Shown: in pieces, positions 43,354 to 56,100 of the stretch
How the letters are laid out: the number at the start of each line of letters is the position of its first letter
Numbering within the stretch: position 1 is the stretch's first letter
Source: Anseranas semipalmata
Taxonomy: Eukaryota; Chordata; Aves; Anseriformes; Anseranatidae
NCBI GenBank assembly: GCA_013399115.1
Contig: VXAA01003401.1
Location: forward strand, 1 to 64,000
Reading direction: 5' to 3'
DNA length: 64,000 nucleotides
Notes under the pieces: generated by a model
The model's database searches: none
What the model was told of the DNA's origin: nothing
What the model saw: only the letters and a program-made list of their open reading frames with translations
Program-made: the position numbers and the translations under genes

Positions 43354-45553
43354 CATTTTTTTGCACCAGTGCTTGTGTTATTATTTCTTCCAAAATAATA
43401 CAGAGTACCTTCACTCCACTCACAGAAATTTGCCTTTCAGAAAATGTTGGTGGGAGAACTTGGGATATGTTAAAAATATTTTACAGAATACTTTCATTTA
43501 AAAAAAAAAAAAAGAACAGAAATTGAACTTGCTGATTGAATTTGCTTATGTGAAACACAAACCGACATTTCTTGCTGAAACAAGGGTATTGACTTGCCTT
43601 GCTAAAGGGCTCACCCATCTCCCCGCACATGTGCAGTGTATGTTATTACTCGCTCCCCATCCCATTTTGACATGCAGATGGAGCTAGATCTGTGTCTCAC
43701 ACCATGAAGTCATGTTTGCCAACTTTGAAATTAGTTGTGCAATCTTATTCTGCATCTTTTCTGTTTTTCAGCAGCTATACCATTCTCTGGGACTCCTGAC
43801 CCAAAAGGGCTTGATCATTGTCACCGATTGTCCTTCTGGCTGTGTGTGAAGGACAGACTTTTCTCACCATTGACAATTTACACCAGAAGCTTTTTTTTTT
43901 TTTCAGTGTTATCCTTCCTTCTTTCTGAATGGGCAGATATTTTAAAGCTACATTAATGGCCTTCTGAAAGAGGTTCATTTTAATTTAATTTTCTGAACTC
44001 TATGACTTTCTCCTCTCCATCTATTGGAATCCACTGGGATTCATTATTTTTAATGTATTTAATAAATAACAGTGGCAGAGCTGGGAAGAAGCAAACGTTT
44101 GTCTCACATGGATTTCTCCATCTTTTGCAGCACATGAAGTTTAAGGGAAAGTTCCCTGCATTTCTCCTTGAATACTTCCCATGACTGCGGGCCTCTGCCA
44201 GAAGCCACCACCTCAAAGCACAGGTTTCTACCGCCTCCACTGAAGGATGCTTTTGACCTGGACTAGGTGTTAAAGTCTGAAGCACGTGTGTATTTGCCAT
44301 TGGCCTTTTGACATGTAGATAATCACCCTGACTTCACCAGCAAAACTGTAAAGTTTAGTATGTGAGCTTTGCACAGAGTGGTAAGATAGGCATTTATTCA
44401 CCCACTTACTCCTCCCATTTTCATTCACAGGCATGTGCTTTTTCATAACTGCCTCTTCTTCCATTCATGAATGGCAAGCAGTGCCTAGAACAGCGATGAA
44501 AATAGGTGACGTGGGGCAGATGCACCAGGAGGATTTGGTATTACCATGCCTCTTTTGTATACACAATGGTGGCAATCAGAGCCGGAGGGGAAGCCCTTGG
44601 GTTCCCTGCACAGTAGATGTCAGCACCCTTGTGATGCAGAATTTCATCCATGAAGTTGCTTTGAGTTCCGCAGTTCAAATCCCCTTCTTTCTCCCGAGGA
44701 AAAGACATGGCTTCAAGCCCTTCTGGGCAACGAAAGGACCTGAGCTGGCACCTCTTGGCTGATGCTGTTGGGCTCCCCAGTAAGAGCCCAGCCTGGGAAG
44801 CACCCACGGTTCTGCATCACCTGGACTGGGAGACCTGGGTGTACGTAGCACTTCTGACTCACATCCAGCGTTCCTTCATTTGAAGCGTCAGCCTCAGCTG
44901 AGACTGGCGGCAGGACCGCGGGTACCACCTGGCCACGGTGTTGTAGTACTTCTGCCTTTTACTCTATGTTTGTACAATTCTAGAAATGAGATCTCTCCAG
45001 CTGCTTCTGTAGGTTCAGTTCATGAACTGGGGGGGGGCCAAAAGCAAGGCTGTGAAAAACTAGTCTCTGCCCGAGCCCTCGCTTTTGCTGGTAGGAGGAG
45101 AGCGTTCTGACAGAGGCAGCCTGCCTGCCTGTGAAACAGCACAGGACTTGAAGTCCGTGGTAAATCCTGCCATTTCTGGAAAATTCTGGCTGCTTTCTTT
45201 CCGGCTAATTCTGCAGATCCACCACTTACGAAATAGTTGCACATCCCATGCTGCTAATATACGATCCCCACATGGCTCCTGCCAGTTTCACAGGCGGGGA
45301 GCCGGCGTACAAAAGCGAAAGAGAGGAGCTGGAGGTTTTAGCCACAGGGGAAGCCTCTGGTGAAGGAAGGAATCAGTCTGCTTTCCCCTGGCCATGCTTG
45401 CTCTCTCTTCCAGTCTTGCAACAGCCACAGGGGAGAAATAGCCAAGAAGAACCACGACCCACTCCTGCGGATCTAGGCTCAGAGGTCTCCGAATGTCGAA
45501 AGCATTTTGGTGTGGGTGTGCAGGCTCAACCTCCTCTTCAGAAAATAATAATT

Positions 45554-45576
45554 AAAAATAAAATAAAATAAAAAAG
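45554..45576. repeat. (AAAAT)n microsatellite
   Basis: About four AAAAT units, interrupted at the start. Confidence 0.85.
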
Positions 45577-48500
45577 ATACAAAACTGCTGCGACGGAGCC
45601 AAAAGGGATTTTTCTTCTTATTATTATTATTTTTTTTCTCTTGGCCCTCTCGCTAATTCTGTGGGAACCCAGCAGTATTGTTTCCAGAAGGCTCGGTCTC
45701 TGTCACCCAAGTCTTTGGCGTGTTTGGGGACACCCTTACTACTTCCCTTTCCTCCCCTGCAGAAGAGTCCAACGCAGCTTTGACCACAAAGCCCAGGAGG
45801 CCTTGGAGTTTGTCTGAAACAAAAGAAAAAGATTGCGAAAGGCGGTGGTGTCAAATAATGCTTCCATTTAGTAGGAATTTTGCTCCCCTTGCATTCCCAG
45901 GCAGCACCTGCTGTGTGAGGCTCTTGGCCAGCTCCTCTGAGCCTCTGTGGTAAAACAAACAAAAACAGCAGGGAAAAAAATTCCTCTTTATAACGCCTGT
46001 TATCCTCAGGCTACCTTCCAACACTGCCTCGCCTCCCCATGTCGATGGTAATCCTCCAGGGAAACGCGATACGATGGGGCCAGAAAGCCTTGTGCAAATG
46101 GGCGGTTGAGCAATGGAGGAAGAGACCCTGCCTTATCGAAAACAAGACTGTTTTCCTTCTCTTCCCTCATGTCTAAATGCAGAAAGGTCCTTATTGATGT
46201 CCCAGCCAAAAAAAAAAAAAAAGGAAAAGTGACATGTTGTTACTTGCATGGCAAAAGCAAAAGCAATTGGGAATTACTCTGCATTATGGGGAAAAAAGGG
46301 TCGGAGAGGATAGGGATGGGCTGTCTGTCCAGAAGGCCTCGGGGAAGGGGTCTTTGGCCAACACCTGTGTACAACCCTCCAGGGAGCATGTTCAGCTCCT
46401 CATTTTGTTGGGAGCTGCACTTTGGCCCCGTAGGCTACCAGTGTGTCTGCCAAGATGTCTCTGCACCCTTCAGATGGCAGATGCTCTGCAAAAGGCTCCC
46501 GCTCCTTCTGTAGACCCCCTTTCTGAGCAGCTGTGCGTGGTGCTCAATGTGCATATCCTCATTTTCCAATGCACTACCAAAAACATCACGGAAGAAATTC
46601 AGAAATTCTTCACAGTCCAAGGGTGAGGTATTGCTGCCTTGGTAGATACCTTTGCTTCTCAGCGCAGTCCCTGGACCTACGAGGTGAGACATCACTCACG
46701 CAGTGGCCAGATCTAGCAGTGGTGATGCTGCAGCCTCTTGGACATGGCCATTCTCCACCGAGTCATGGGACAATTCCTCCGAGCAGCCGTAGGTGTCCAC
46801 TTCAGGATGACACGATGTGCTCTGCAAACCCCTCCGTGCTGACAAGACCACCCGAGGCTATGAAGGGGGTTTGGATGCCTCACTCGTCTGCACAGACCTG
46901 CTCTGCAGACAGCGGAGTGGGGCAGGACGAGTGGAGGACGCCTGATGTTGGCTTTGCCACTTCTGGACCAAAATCCGAGTGGCAATGACTTTCCAAAACC
47001 AGCACTGAAGTGCAGCCAGGAGTTCTAGACCTGGTTAGGGCACCAGTTAGTGACGGTGAGCTGCCCGTGTGAATCCAAAGAGCCCCGTTTGCCTCGAGCA
47101 ATCGAGACATTGTTCCTGTGACACTGAGAGCACTGTTTGCTCACACCCCCTTGAAACTCTCCTGCCCTGTTAACGCAATCCTAATGATTTTGGTGCACGT
47201 CGCTTTGCTCATCTATCACTTCATTTTCTTTAGCAGAAAGCTTAACGCTAGTATTAGCGCCGGAATTACCACCAGTGTCACTGCTGAAGAAGGTCCCAAG
47301 CCTGCCCCAGTCCTCTGCTCATGCTTGCAGAAGCAAACCTCCTAACGCTTGCAGCTATCCTAGCACATGTCCAGTGTGCAGGGATCTTCACTAAACAAGT
47401 ATTATCTGGTTGCAGTTCCTTTTCCTGACCCTTTCCCTTCCCTCTACACCCCCAAACCCAGCCACGGCACATTTGCTTTGCTCCGTGGCTCGGTAATTTC
47501 AGGCTAGAGTTAGCATTTAACCAGTCAGAATGGTGCAAGCCCGTATAATTACTGCCGGGATTGTGCTGCGTCGGCCCCGTGTAACGAACTCTCCTCAAAT
47601 AACCCAGCTTGAATGTCAGAGCCCGTGCTGTATTGTGTTTCACATTCTGGCTGTGGGAGCCTTTCCCCAGCAGGAGTCAGGGTAACAAATCCCTTGCTCT
47701 CACAGGAGGGCCCCATAAAATGAATGATGCTGGATCTCACGCTCCTGAGGAGGTCTCGCCTGCTTCAGCCCTCGCCGCTCATAGCAGGAGCGACCATAGG
47801 GGATGGAGGGAGGGAAGGGTGGGTTGGCAGGCTTCTCCGAACCATCGCCCCTGTGCTAGAGCATCAGGACTCTGCTCCGCCCTTGAATCTATATTTTCAC
47901 ATATAAGTTTAACGAGAAAAAAAAAAAATAGAGAGAGTGAGAGGATAACCACTGGAGCTGAGCTTGCATTGAATGCATCTGGTGGGAATTCTGCATGAGT
48001 AGTCCCAGCTCAGCTGCAAGAAGCACCCACGTCGGTGCGTTTACGGGGTGGTAACAAATGAGACGGTTCCCCAGAGCTCCACATGTGCCGGTGCTAAAAA
48101 ACCCTCTGCTCCCTCCTGGAGCAGCTGGCAGCATCCCCTCCGCCAAGCCCTGTGGCCACCTCTCCATCCGTGTCAGAAACCCGAACTCCCCCACTTCTCC
48201 TTGGGAGAGGGAGGCTCTTCCCTGAGCTATCTCCCGTCTCGTGTTATCTTGCTTTCCTCGTCAGCCAGTGAACTGTGAAGCGGCAGCAGAGAGAAAAATG
48301 AACTCTGACCTCGTTTTTCCCCCCTACAATTAGCCAGAACCATGCTTTTTATTTTATCTTTTCCCCTCCCCACTTTCTAAATGATTAATAAGACAATTTG
48401 GTCCCTAGCTTCTGCAGTGAGGCGAGTGTGCTGACAAAGCACTGCGATGCCTCTTCCAGGTCAGCCGGCAGCAGGCCATGTCTTTATGAAAACATAAAAA

Positions 48501-49543
48501 TTGGAGGGACTTATTTGAGGAATTTGGAGACTGAGACGCAGGAATTTCACCCTTCAGACCCTGGCAACTGCCTGTCTGCAGTGGTCTCTGAGCACCAGCG
48601 CCTGCCATGGAAAGGAGCAGCTGCTTAACAGCAACCTGTGAGCTTTGAAAAACAGATTTTTCTCTCATTTTGCTGTATTTATTTTAAATACTCAGCTGCT
48701 GCCCTTAACCCGCTTTATGTGGTGTGCAGCAAGCTGGATCCAATGGCAAAACACAGACCTAGGAGCACCCTTGATGGCAATGCACCGGGGCTCCTCGCTC
48801 CTGGTCACCCTGCACCTGAGCATCACTCCTCCACCTCTGCTCATCCCTCTCTTGAGTTTCCCGAGCTCCTGTTGCGGTGGGAAGAAGGGAATTAAGGTCA
48901 GGTGGAGTCTCTTCTCTCAGCTAGTCCCTTCTGTGTCTGTGCCTGCTTCATGCTACCTGGTGCACGGGGAGAAAGAAGAAGCCCCCATACGCTTTGCTGG
49001 GGTGGGGAGGACTCACCCCATGGGGATGCTCCCGCAGCAGCTGGCTGGGTGGGTGCAGGGGAAGGGACCTTCCCCGGGGCAGCTGTAAATGGGCGAAGGC
49101 TTCTCCTGGCTTCACCCAGAGAGCATCGGCCCCACAGGGTTTTGGTGGCCTTGGTTTCATCCACCCCACCCGACCTCTAGGGGCCAGGGGCTGCGTTATC
49201 CTGCTCGGCCTCTCTCAGCCCTCCTGCCCTTTGCTCCGAGGCCGAGTGCTTCCCTGCCCTTTCCAGGAGGCCTCCCCTGCTCTTTAAATCGTTCTCGGAA
49301 GAGCTGTTATCTGTCCAGATGTTCAGGAGGGGGAGGACTGCGAGAGGAGCCTTCTTCATTACCTCCGGCAAACCCTCCCTTCCTCCGGCAGACGCTTCCC
49401 ACTGCTCCCAGCCTGCAGATGGCAGAGCCCACGGGGCCGGGCGACACGGCGAAGCGCCGGACACGGCCTGCTAATCCACGTGTGCCACTCAATAATTGAA
49501 AGCTGGCATACAAGCGTTTATTAAATGCTAGTTTTTAGGTACC

Positions 49544-49797
49544 GTTATGAATTTTTTACCGTAGCGCCGTAGTCCGGTCGGGCTCCCATCGTGCTCCGCA
49601 AGCCGCGGGCAGCCAGGGAGGCTGAATTCCTTTCTCTAGGAGTTGACAGTCTAAATAAACAAGGCAGACAAAGGAGAGGAGGGGAAACAGAAGCTCAGGG
49701 GAGGTGAAGTGAGTTGTCCAAGGTCACGCAGCAGGTCAGTGCCAAAGCTGGGAGCAGAACCCACGCTGCCAGCTCCTGCTCTCAGGCCCTATCTCCC
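49544..49797 (-). mobile_element. MIR-like amniote SINE, nearly full length
   Basis: Read on the plus strand, the order is TACCGTAGCGCCGTAG, a CCCATCGTGCTCCGC segment, AGTTGACAGTCTAAATAAAC and AAGGCAGACAAAGG. GGGGAAACAGAAGCTCAG, GTGAAGTGAGTTGTCCAAGG, TCACGCAGCAGGTCAGTGCC and AAAGCTGGGAGCAGAACCC then follow. This is the reverse complement of the old amniote MIR-type family (core TGGGCAAGTCAC...). About 250 bp survive, unusually much for such an old element in a bird genome. It is inserted on the minus strand. Confidence 0.8.
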
Positions 49798-50150
49798 CGG
49801 GGAAGACCGGGCGAAAATAATTTATGAGACAAAGAGCTTCTATCACATTCCTCCTGGCACCATGAAGTTCTTCAGCTTGTGCAAATAAAACGCAGCCAGA
49901 TAAAGAGGCAACTGGGCACTAGTTGTATTTTGGTTTGCTAGGTCTTTGTTTCTCCACATTAGTAATGTTAGAAGAATTCTCTACCAACTAAACTAACCTG
50001 TCAGCCGGGCAGAGGTACCGGAGCGGAGCGAGAGCATTGCCTGGGGCCGCTGCTCCGGAGATCTGGGTGGTGGGGTGCTGAGGCTGGAGGCTACCTGCTG
50101 TGAGCAAGGTGCTGCCCTCCAGCTCCCAGCCAGTGTGGCTGGGAGATGAT

Positions 50151-50206
50151 GGAATCGTAGAACTGTTTGGGTTGGGAGGGACCTTAAAGATCATCTAGTT
50201 CCAAAA
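50151..50206 (-). mobile_element. CR1 LINE 3' terminus fragment
   Basis: About 56 bp match the reverse complement of the avian CR1 3' end: GGAATCGTAGAA, GTTTGGGTTGGGAGGGACC and TTAAAGATCATCTAG. It is less diverged than the two old CR1-type 3' ends in this window and ends abruptly after TTCCAA, consistent with severe 5' truncation or later deletion. Confidence 0.9.
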
Positions 50207-50209
50207 CTC

Positions 50210-52955
50210 ATGGAGATGAGCTCCCTGCTGCTCGCTGGCACCAAGGCTACCATGGAGGTGCCGAGAAGCAGCCTGGGCTGCTGCGGGGAGAGAGAGGGAA
50301 GAGAGCAGTGAGTAGAGATGAGGTAAGGAACTGACCCTGCTCCATCGTGATTTCCCTCCGGAGGGACAGGAGCAAGCTGGTGAGGTCCAAACGAGGCACC
50401 TTCTGTGCGTGCAACCCGGCATCGCACCACCTCAGTCTGGTTTCAGAGCGCGGTGGAGGCAGCGTGGTTGCTGCTCGCAGGGAGAAGGTCATCTCGGGAC
50501 TCACCCTGCCTCCCCTGAGAAGCAGAAAAAGCCAGTGAGGAAGCAGAGCAGCATCCTTAGGGTCTGGAGCAGAACTGGTGCATATGGTGCTCTCTCAGTC
50601 CCAGTGGAGGCATCACTGCTTTCATGTTCCATAATTCATGTTTCCTCTCTTGCTACAGAAATCGAGGGTCCTGCTGTACGCTGCATCCATCCGGTGCATG
50701 TACCTCACCATGGAAATGGTGTCAGCCAGCTCTGCCTTCACTCCTTCAGGCCACAGGGTGTTAGCACAATCCTTACATGCATTTTTCTTTTTTTTACTAT
50801 CTTTTACTTACTGGGTGGTTTGTTCTCACACTGCCGTGCTGGGGAGGGAGGGCTGGAGGCTGGACTGGAACTGACATGCACGTGAGGGGCCATCAAGTTC
50901 AGGGCTCAAGCCCCTGAACCCTCGCCTCGCCTGCGCAATGAGGCAATAGCCTTCCCGAAACCGAACCGCCCTCCCTTCCCCACACTGTCGTCCTTTAGGG
51001 AGCACGCTTCTGAGAAGAGCTGTGGCATCCTGCGAACACGTGTTTGGGAAGCTAGAGAAATGACTATTCTTCCTTTTTTTGCAGTGGATCGAATGATCTT
51101 TCGTTAACAGACAAACACAGGAACTTCCACCTCCCCTTCCCCTGCCTGCCCCCAGTTAATTTCCCCGCAGAGCAAGGAGGGCCTGATCTGCTCAACGGCA
51201 GGGCTAGGCAGGTGGAAGCCACTCAAGCCGTCCTGTCTGGCTGAAATGTCACCAACTGTTGTTGCTAATTACCTGCAAAAGGTTCATTATCCCCTGCGTA
51301 AGGTTTTATTGCTCAGCTGCTGTGAAGACATGTGCCACTCGTGCCCTGGGGTGGCCCTGATGTCCTCAGACCTCCCTCACCCCATCCAAGGCGCAGGAGG
51401 TTCCCAGGGCAAGACAAGGAGCACAGCAGCATCTGCAGGAGCGTATGGTGGCAAAACGGGGGTGGAATAGGGAAGATGGGCCAAGAGCCCCCAGTTAGGC
51501 TCATGGCTCTTGTGTCTTTGTGCGGAGGAGCACTTGTATCAGCCTGTCTTCCCAGCATACTGCCATGTGACTGCCTGCCTGACAAAAGAGAAGAAAAAAA
51601 AAAGCAAGCATAAAGTTAATTAAGTCGCACAGCAGTTTAGCAATGGACTCCCAGAAAGCCCCAGTGTTTTCCTGGAGGCTGGGTAATCAGGTGCCACATC
51701 TACTGAGGGGCTGCCACAACTGACATCACCTCACCACCGGGAAGGCTCAGACAGAGACAGAGAAGTTGGCAGGAACCACTCATTCCATCCCATGTCAGGC
51801 TTTGAAATTGCAATATTTTCCCTCACCCCAAAATGTGAACATGAAGCACAGATCCCAACATCTTTCAGGAACCAGGGAGCTGAAAAGAAAAGAAAAAAAT
51901 CCCATCCTAGCTAAAGTTCAGGTTTTGATAAATTGATTATCTGACAATAAGAACGAAAACCGCACAAAAATTTGACTGGAAAATCCACAGAACACTGTTA
52001 AGAGTCCTGAAGCACGTGGTGGCCCTCTATTTCCTGAGGTCAGACCTGAGTGTACCTGAAGGTTTTTGGTCTAATTCTAGATTAGCCCGCGATGTTCCCT
52101 GGCCCCATTAGCTCATCTCTGACAGCCAGTGCCAAGTGCTCTGTTAACGCGTGGTTAACGTGAAATGTGAACGTTCAGCTACTTGGTGCAGACAAGTAAT
52201 GTAAAGTGTTGGGACCATGATCTTCTGTCAGTATAAAGTGGTCTAGTGCCACCGAAGTCACCAGAGATTTTTGACTGATCACCTGTGAATGAGAGCTCCT
52301 GGTCCAGATGCCTGTTTGAACCTTGCCCAAATGCTTCTTTGGCCTGGAAATGGCAAGAGTTAAGCAGAATCGGAAAGACTGGTTTCAGCAGGGTCAGAAA
52401 TACTGCAAGACAGCATTCCTCAGGGTATTTCGGTGCCTCTACCTCCAGTCAAATCCCAAAGAGGGCAGAGGAATGTGAAAGTTGAAAAAAATGTTGACTG
52501 AACTTTTCAAACTCGACAGAAGGGTCAAGTGTAGCTTGGTTCACATCTCAAGTGAAGAACGGATACGGATCTTCACCTACCGGAGCAGGTTCACGCGTCC
52601 CTGGTGCAAATATAACGTCATGATCATCGGCCAGAGGGACAGTGAGGCAGTGGACTGAACTTAATCCTCACCGAACATCTGACAGCAACAGGAAAAAATG
52701 CATGGGTTAACCAATTTGTCCCTCTCAGCAGTTTCAGTTCAGCAAAGGGCTGGGACGTCAGCGACTGAGCAGCCCCATGGCCAAGCAAAGCCAGCCGCGC
52801 CGTGCATGGGTGCCCACTGGACACGCAGCCCCTGTGGGCACAGGGCTGGCATGGCTGCATCTCCCCTGTGCTAGAAGGGCAGGTGCCCAAGGCCAAAGGG
52901 CTGCCGTGAGATCTGGGGGGCTCCAGCAGGGCTTCGTGGCCACCCAACAGCCACG
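50210..52955. other. Anonymous sequence without a recognised gene
   Basis: No gene, RNA or clear repeat was recognised. A patch at 51245-51320 (GCTAATTACCTGCAAAAGG) could be a small conserved element. Open frames overlap on both strands. Confidence 0.45.
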
Positions 52956-52984
52956 CACAGGGCAGGTGTGGGGGATCTGAAAGC

Positions 52985-53060
52985 CTCAGCTCAATCCCCT
53001 GTGCTGCCACCGTTTTCTTGCGTGATTTTGGGCAAGTCAGTGAGATGTCAGTTTTTAAGA
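52985..53060 (+). mobile_element. Possible MIR-like SINE core
   Basis: GCGTGATTTTGGGCAAGTCA followed by a T-rich TCAGTTTTTAAG matches the conserved MIR core (TGTGACCTTGGGCAAGTCAC ... CTCAGTTT) with substitutions. Only the core is visible. Confidence 0.5.
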
Positions 53061-53109
53061 AGTCCTCAGGAGGCCATGTGGATAAATAAGAGCAAAACTG
53101 AGGCTCTGA

Positions 53110-56100
53110 GATACTGTGGAGGTCAAAGAAGGATGCCACGTAGGTACGAAGGATGGGAGTTATGCACAAATTCTCCATTCCCCCTTTTTGAGGCAAGGCT
53201 AAGGGCTCTGCTCATTGCTGCACTTCTGAATTCACATAAAAATCCCTTAGCAGGAAGGCCAATGCCACTTAGAGGTAACCTGAGGTGCTGTTTTAAATGG
53301 GTGTCTGGGGAATACAAGCAGGTCTTTGGGGTTGTTTTCTCTCCCTTCTTCACTAGGGAAGAAGTGACTAGAGACAGCAGGCAATGACAGAGAGTTTAAC
53401 CATTAATAAGGGTGGACAATGGTTAGGGAGGTAGCCAAGTCCTCTGGTTATACCTAACTAGCTGGCTTCTTGTCTCTGTGTCATTGAGTTTTGGTTGTTT
53501 TTTGGCCAGCTGGCCCTGGCTAAAGTCTTTTGGGGAGTTAATGAGCCAGAGGAGAGTCATCTCCTTTGTGGCCATGTTTTAGCCCACAGTTTTTGCAGTA
53601 GTCATGGCACATGAAGGTCTCATCCTTTGGCTGCCTGGCCATGGCCGCATTGGGGAAGAGGACTACCAGCAAGGCTGCTCGAAGCAAAACGATCCATGGA
53701 ACTTAGCCCATTTCTCAAAGAAGCCTATTCAGTAACATCCCAAGATACATACAACAGCACCCATTGGCACCAAAACCTGGCTTTGTTCTTCAGCTGTCTG
53801 TTCAGGATCCTTAGATGGTTAATAGGAGAAATAAAAAAAGTGCCCTGATATGCTTCTGGCTTGTCTCTGAGTTGCTAGTTGTCATGTAATCACAAAAGCA
53901 GAGAGAATGTCTGATTCATTGACCTAAAATAATAATAATTAAAAAAAAGCCAGAATACCTAATGCTTGGGTAGCCAGGGGTAGGGGTTGGGGCAGCAGCT
54001 GGGCAGCTCTTTTGGGGTTGTCATGAAAAATTGGCATTGGGGGGGTCAGAGTTTGTGGTCAGAGAAATGACTTTAACCAGTTCATGTCTCCTGCCTCTGT
54101 GCCTCTTGAGTAACATGCAAGCAGCTCTGAATACTGACAAAAACAAGTTTTCACTACAGTCAGCACTCCCAAGCTCGTGCACTGCTAAAAGAGGGAACAG
54201 CAGGCCCACCAGCAAGGCCACCAGCTGAATCCTGACCTCAGCATCTTTTTTGCTAGGTGACAACTTAAAAGCAGGAAGGACAAGCAAAGGAGTATGAATG
54301 CACCAAGAGCCACCTGAATCCTCCTCTCAGATGCGAGCTGAAACCCATAATCAACCGTTTCAGAAATTCCAGCAAAGTTCAGAGCTCTGACACGGTCCAT
54401 ATAGTCTGGAAACTTTTAAATAAACATCCTGACTTCTGAATTACATAGAAGACTGGAAGCAAACTCACTTCTTGCTCAGATACCGTGTGAGACTTGCAGT
54501 ATTGCCAGGTAGGGGAAAAATCCACCTTGGCTTAAACTATAAACAGTATGCTACTTGCAGGAGGAGTATGTATTTCAAATGAAATATATCTGGGAATTAA
54601 AGCAGTTTTGCTGATTATTGATTCTGGCCTCCTGTCACGAGGGATGCTGTAGACACTGGCCAATCACTTTCTATCAGAATTGTTTTCCTATCCCCCACAT
54701 TTTTGAAGACCTTGTTCCCAGCTTTTGTGTGATCCCCGGATCTGCTCACTGTTGCTGGACATGGTCGTATCCTCATGAAGTGATGGAATTGGGGACGTTG
54801 GACCTGAAATGCAAAGGGCCTGATAGGAATTACCTCAAACTGAGCTCAGAAAGAAAAGGAGTGCGCAAGCCATGCTGCATCAACAGACTGCTCGTCTTGC
54901 TTTGGCAGGGTCTCTGCAAAACCTAAGAAAGGAACAGGCAGAGGGTTTATTAATACAGAAAACAGCCTCAAGCTCTTTCCCCCCACATCCCAAAATACGA
55001 CTGCGTTTTAAAAAACACTTATCAGCATGGAGACGATCTTTATGCCTTGCGTAAAATCTAGCGTTTCCCAAGTGGCATCTGCAAACATGCCCTATTTTCG
55101 TCCCACAGGTCTCAGCCTGCTTAGCAGCTGGATCTTCGAGGAGAAGAGCTGCAGCTCAGAGCCAGCCCGCCGGTCCCCGCATCTCTATGCGGGGCCAAAG
55201 AGCCTTGGTGAATAATCAATAAAGTGAGAAACTCTACTTCCCAGTCCTGTGAAAGTCACCAGAATCAGAAATGGTGTTGTTGTTGTTTTTATTTCCTGAA
55301 TCAGGACAAAGCCAGGACTTGGAAAACTTTATCAAAGTTTGAGTTACAATGAATATATGCAGAAATCAACAGCAACAAAATGTTATGTTTCAGCGTTGAC
55401 CTTTCCCAACTTGTTTTATCTTTTCTTGACTCCACAGTCACTCTGTTTATAATACTATTACTGAACCTAAAATAGTTTCGGTGCAGGATTCCCCAAAGCT
55501 GAAACAACTGAAAGTATTTGCATTCACTGCTATTGAAACTCAACATTTTTTCCACCAATAGTTTGGCTTTGGGGTAACAGGCATTTTCAGGCTACAAAAA
55601 TTAAACTGTTTTGAAGAAAAACTCCTGACTGCATTGAAGAAGGAGACCAGACAAGGGTCCTGTGGCTTGAACACTGGATTAGCCTGCAAGGATGCACTCA
55701 GCTGGTTGTATGAGAGCCATTTGCCATGTCCCATCGCCATCCCTGTGACTTATTCAACACCCTAGTGGACAGACCCCTTTCTTGGCCAGCGTGGACAGGT
55801 TTTGTGCTGCAGAAGGGGAAGCACATGCAAAACAGAAGGCATATGCCAGCCCCTTCGGTCATGAAGCACCTGCACTCGGATGCTTTGGGATGCAGGATGC
55901 GCTTGCTGCAGAGTCTCGGGGTTTGTCCTCTCTGCCTTCGCTAACTGCTCCAGGTTAGGGGGAAGAAGCCAGGGAATGAGCTGAAACACTGCTTTTCCCC
56001 AAACCGTGCCATTTGCTGCTGCCGTTTGCTCCAATCTTGATAAACAAAATGCAAACAGTGCAAGCCACTCCGATCGCTTCCTCCCTCTGACGGGGGAATG

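Larger units (their letters stand above)
43210..49540. other. Anonymous sequence without a recognised gene
   Basis: It contains a (TTTTA)n microsatellite (43322-43353), an (AAAAT)n tract (45554-45576), short poly-A runs near 43500 and 46209, and a G9 run near 45030. A CpG-bearing block around 47490-47660 could be a conserved element. Open frames are overlapping and unrecognised. Confidence 0.45.

Noticed and set aside
44674..44684. GTTCAAATCCC, resembling a tRNA/SINE B box
   Set aside because: No matching A box or cloverleaf can be drawn upstream, so no tRNA or tRNA-derived SINE is called.
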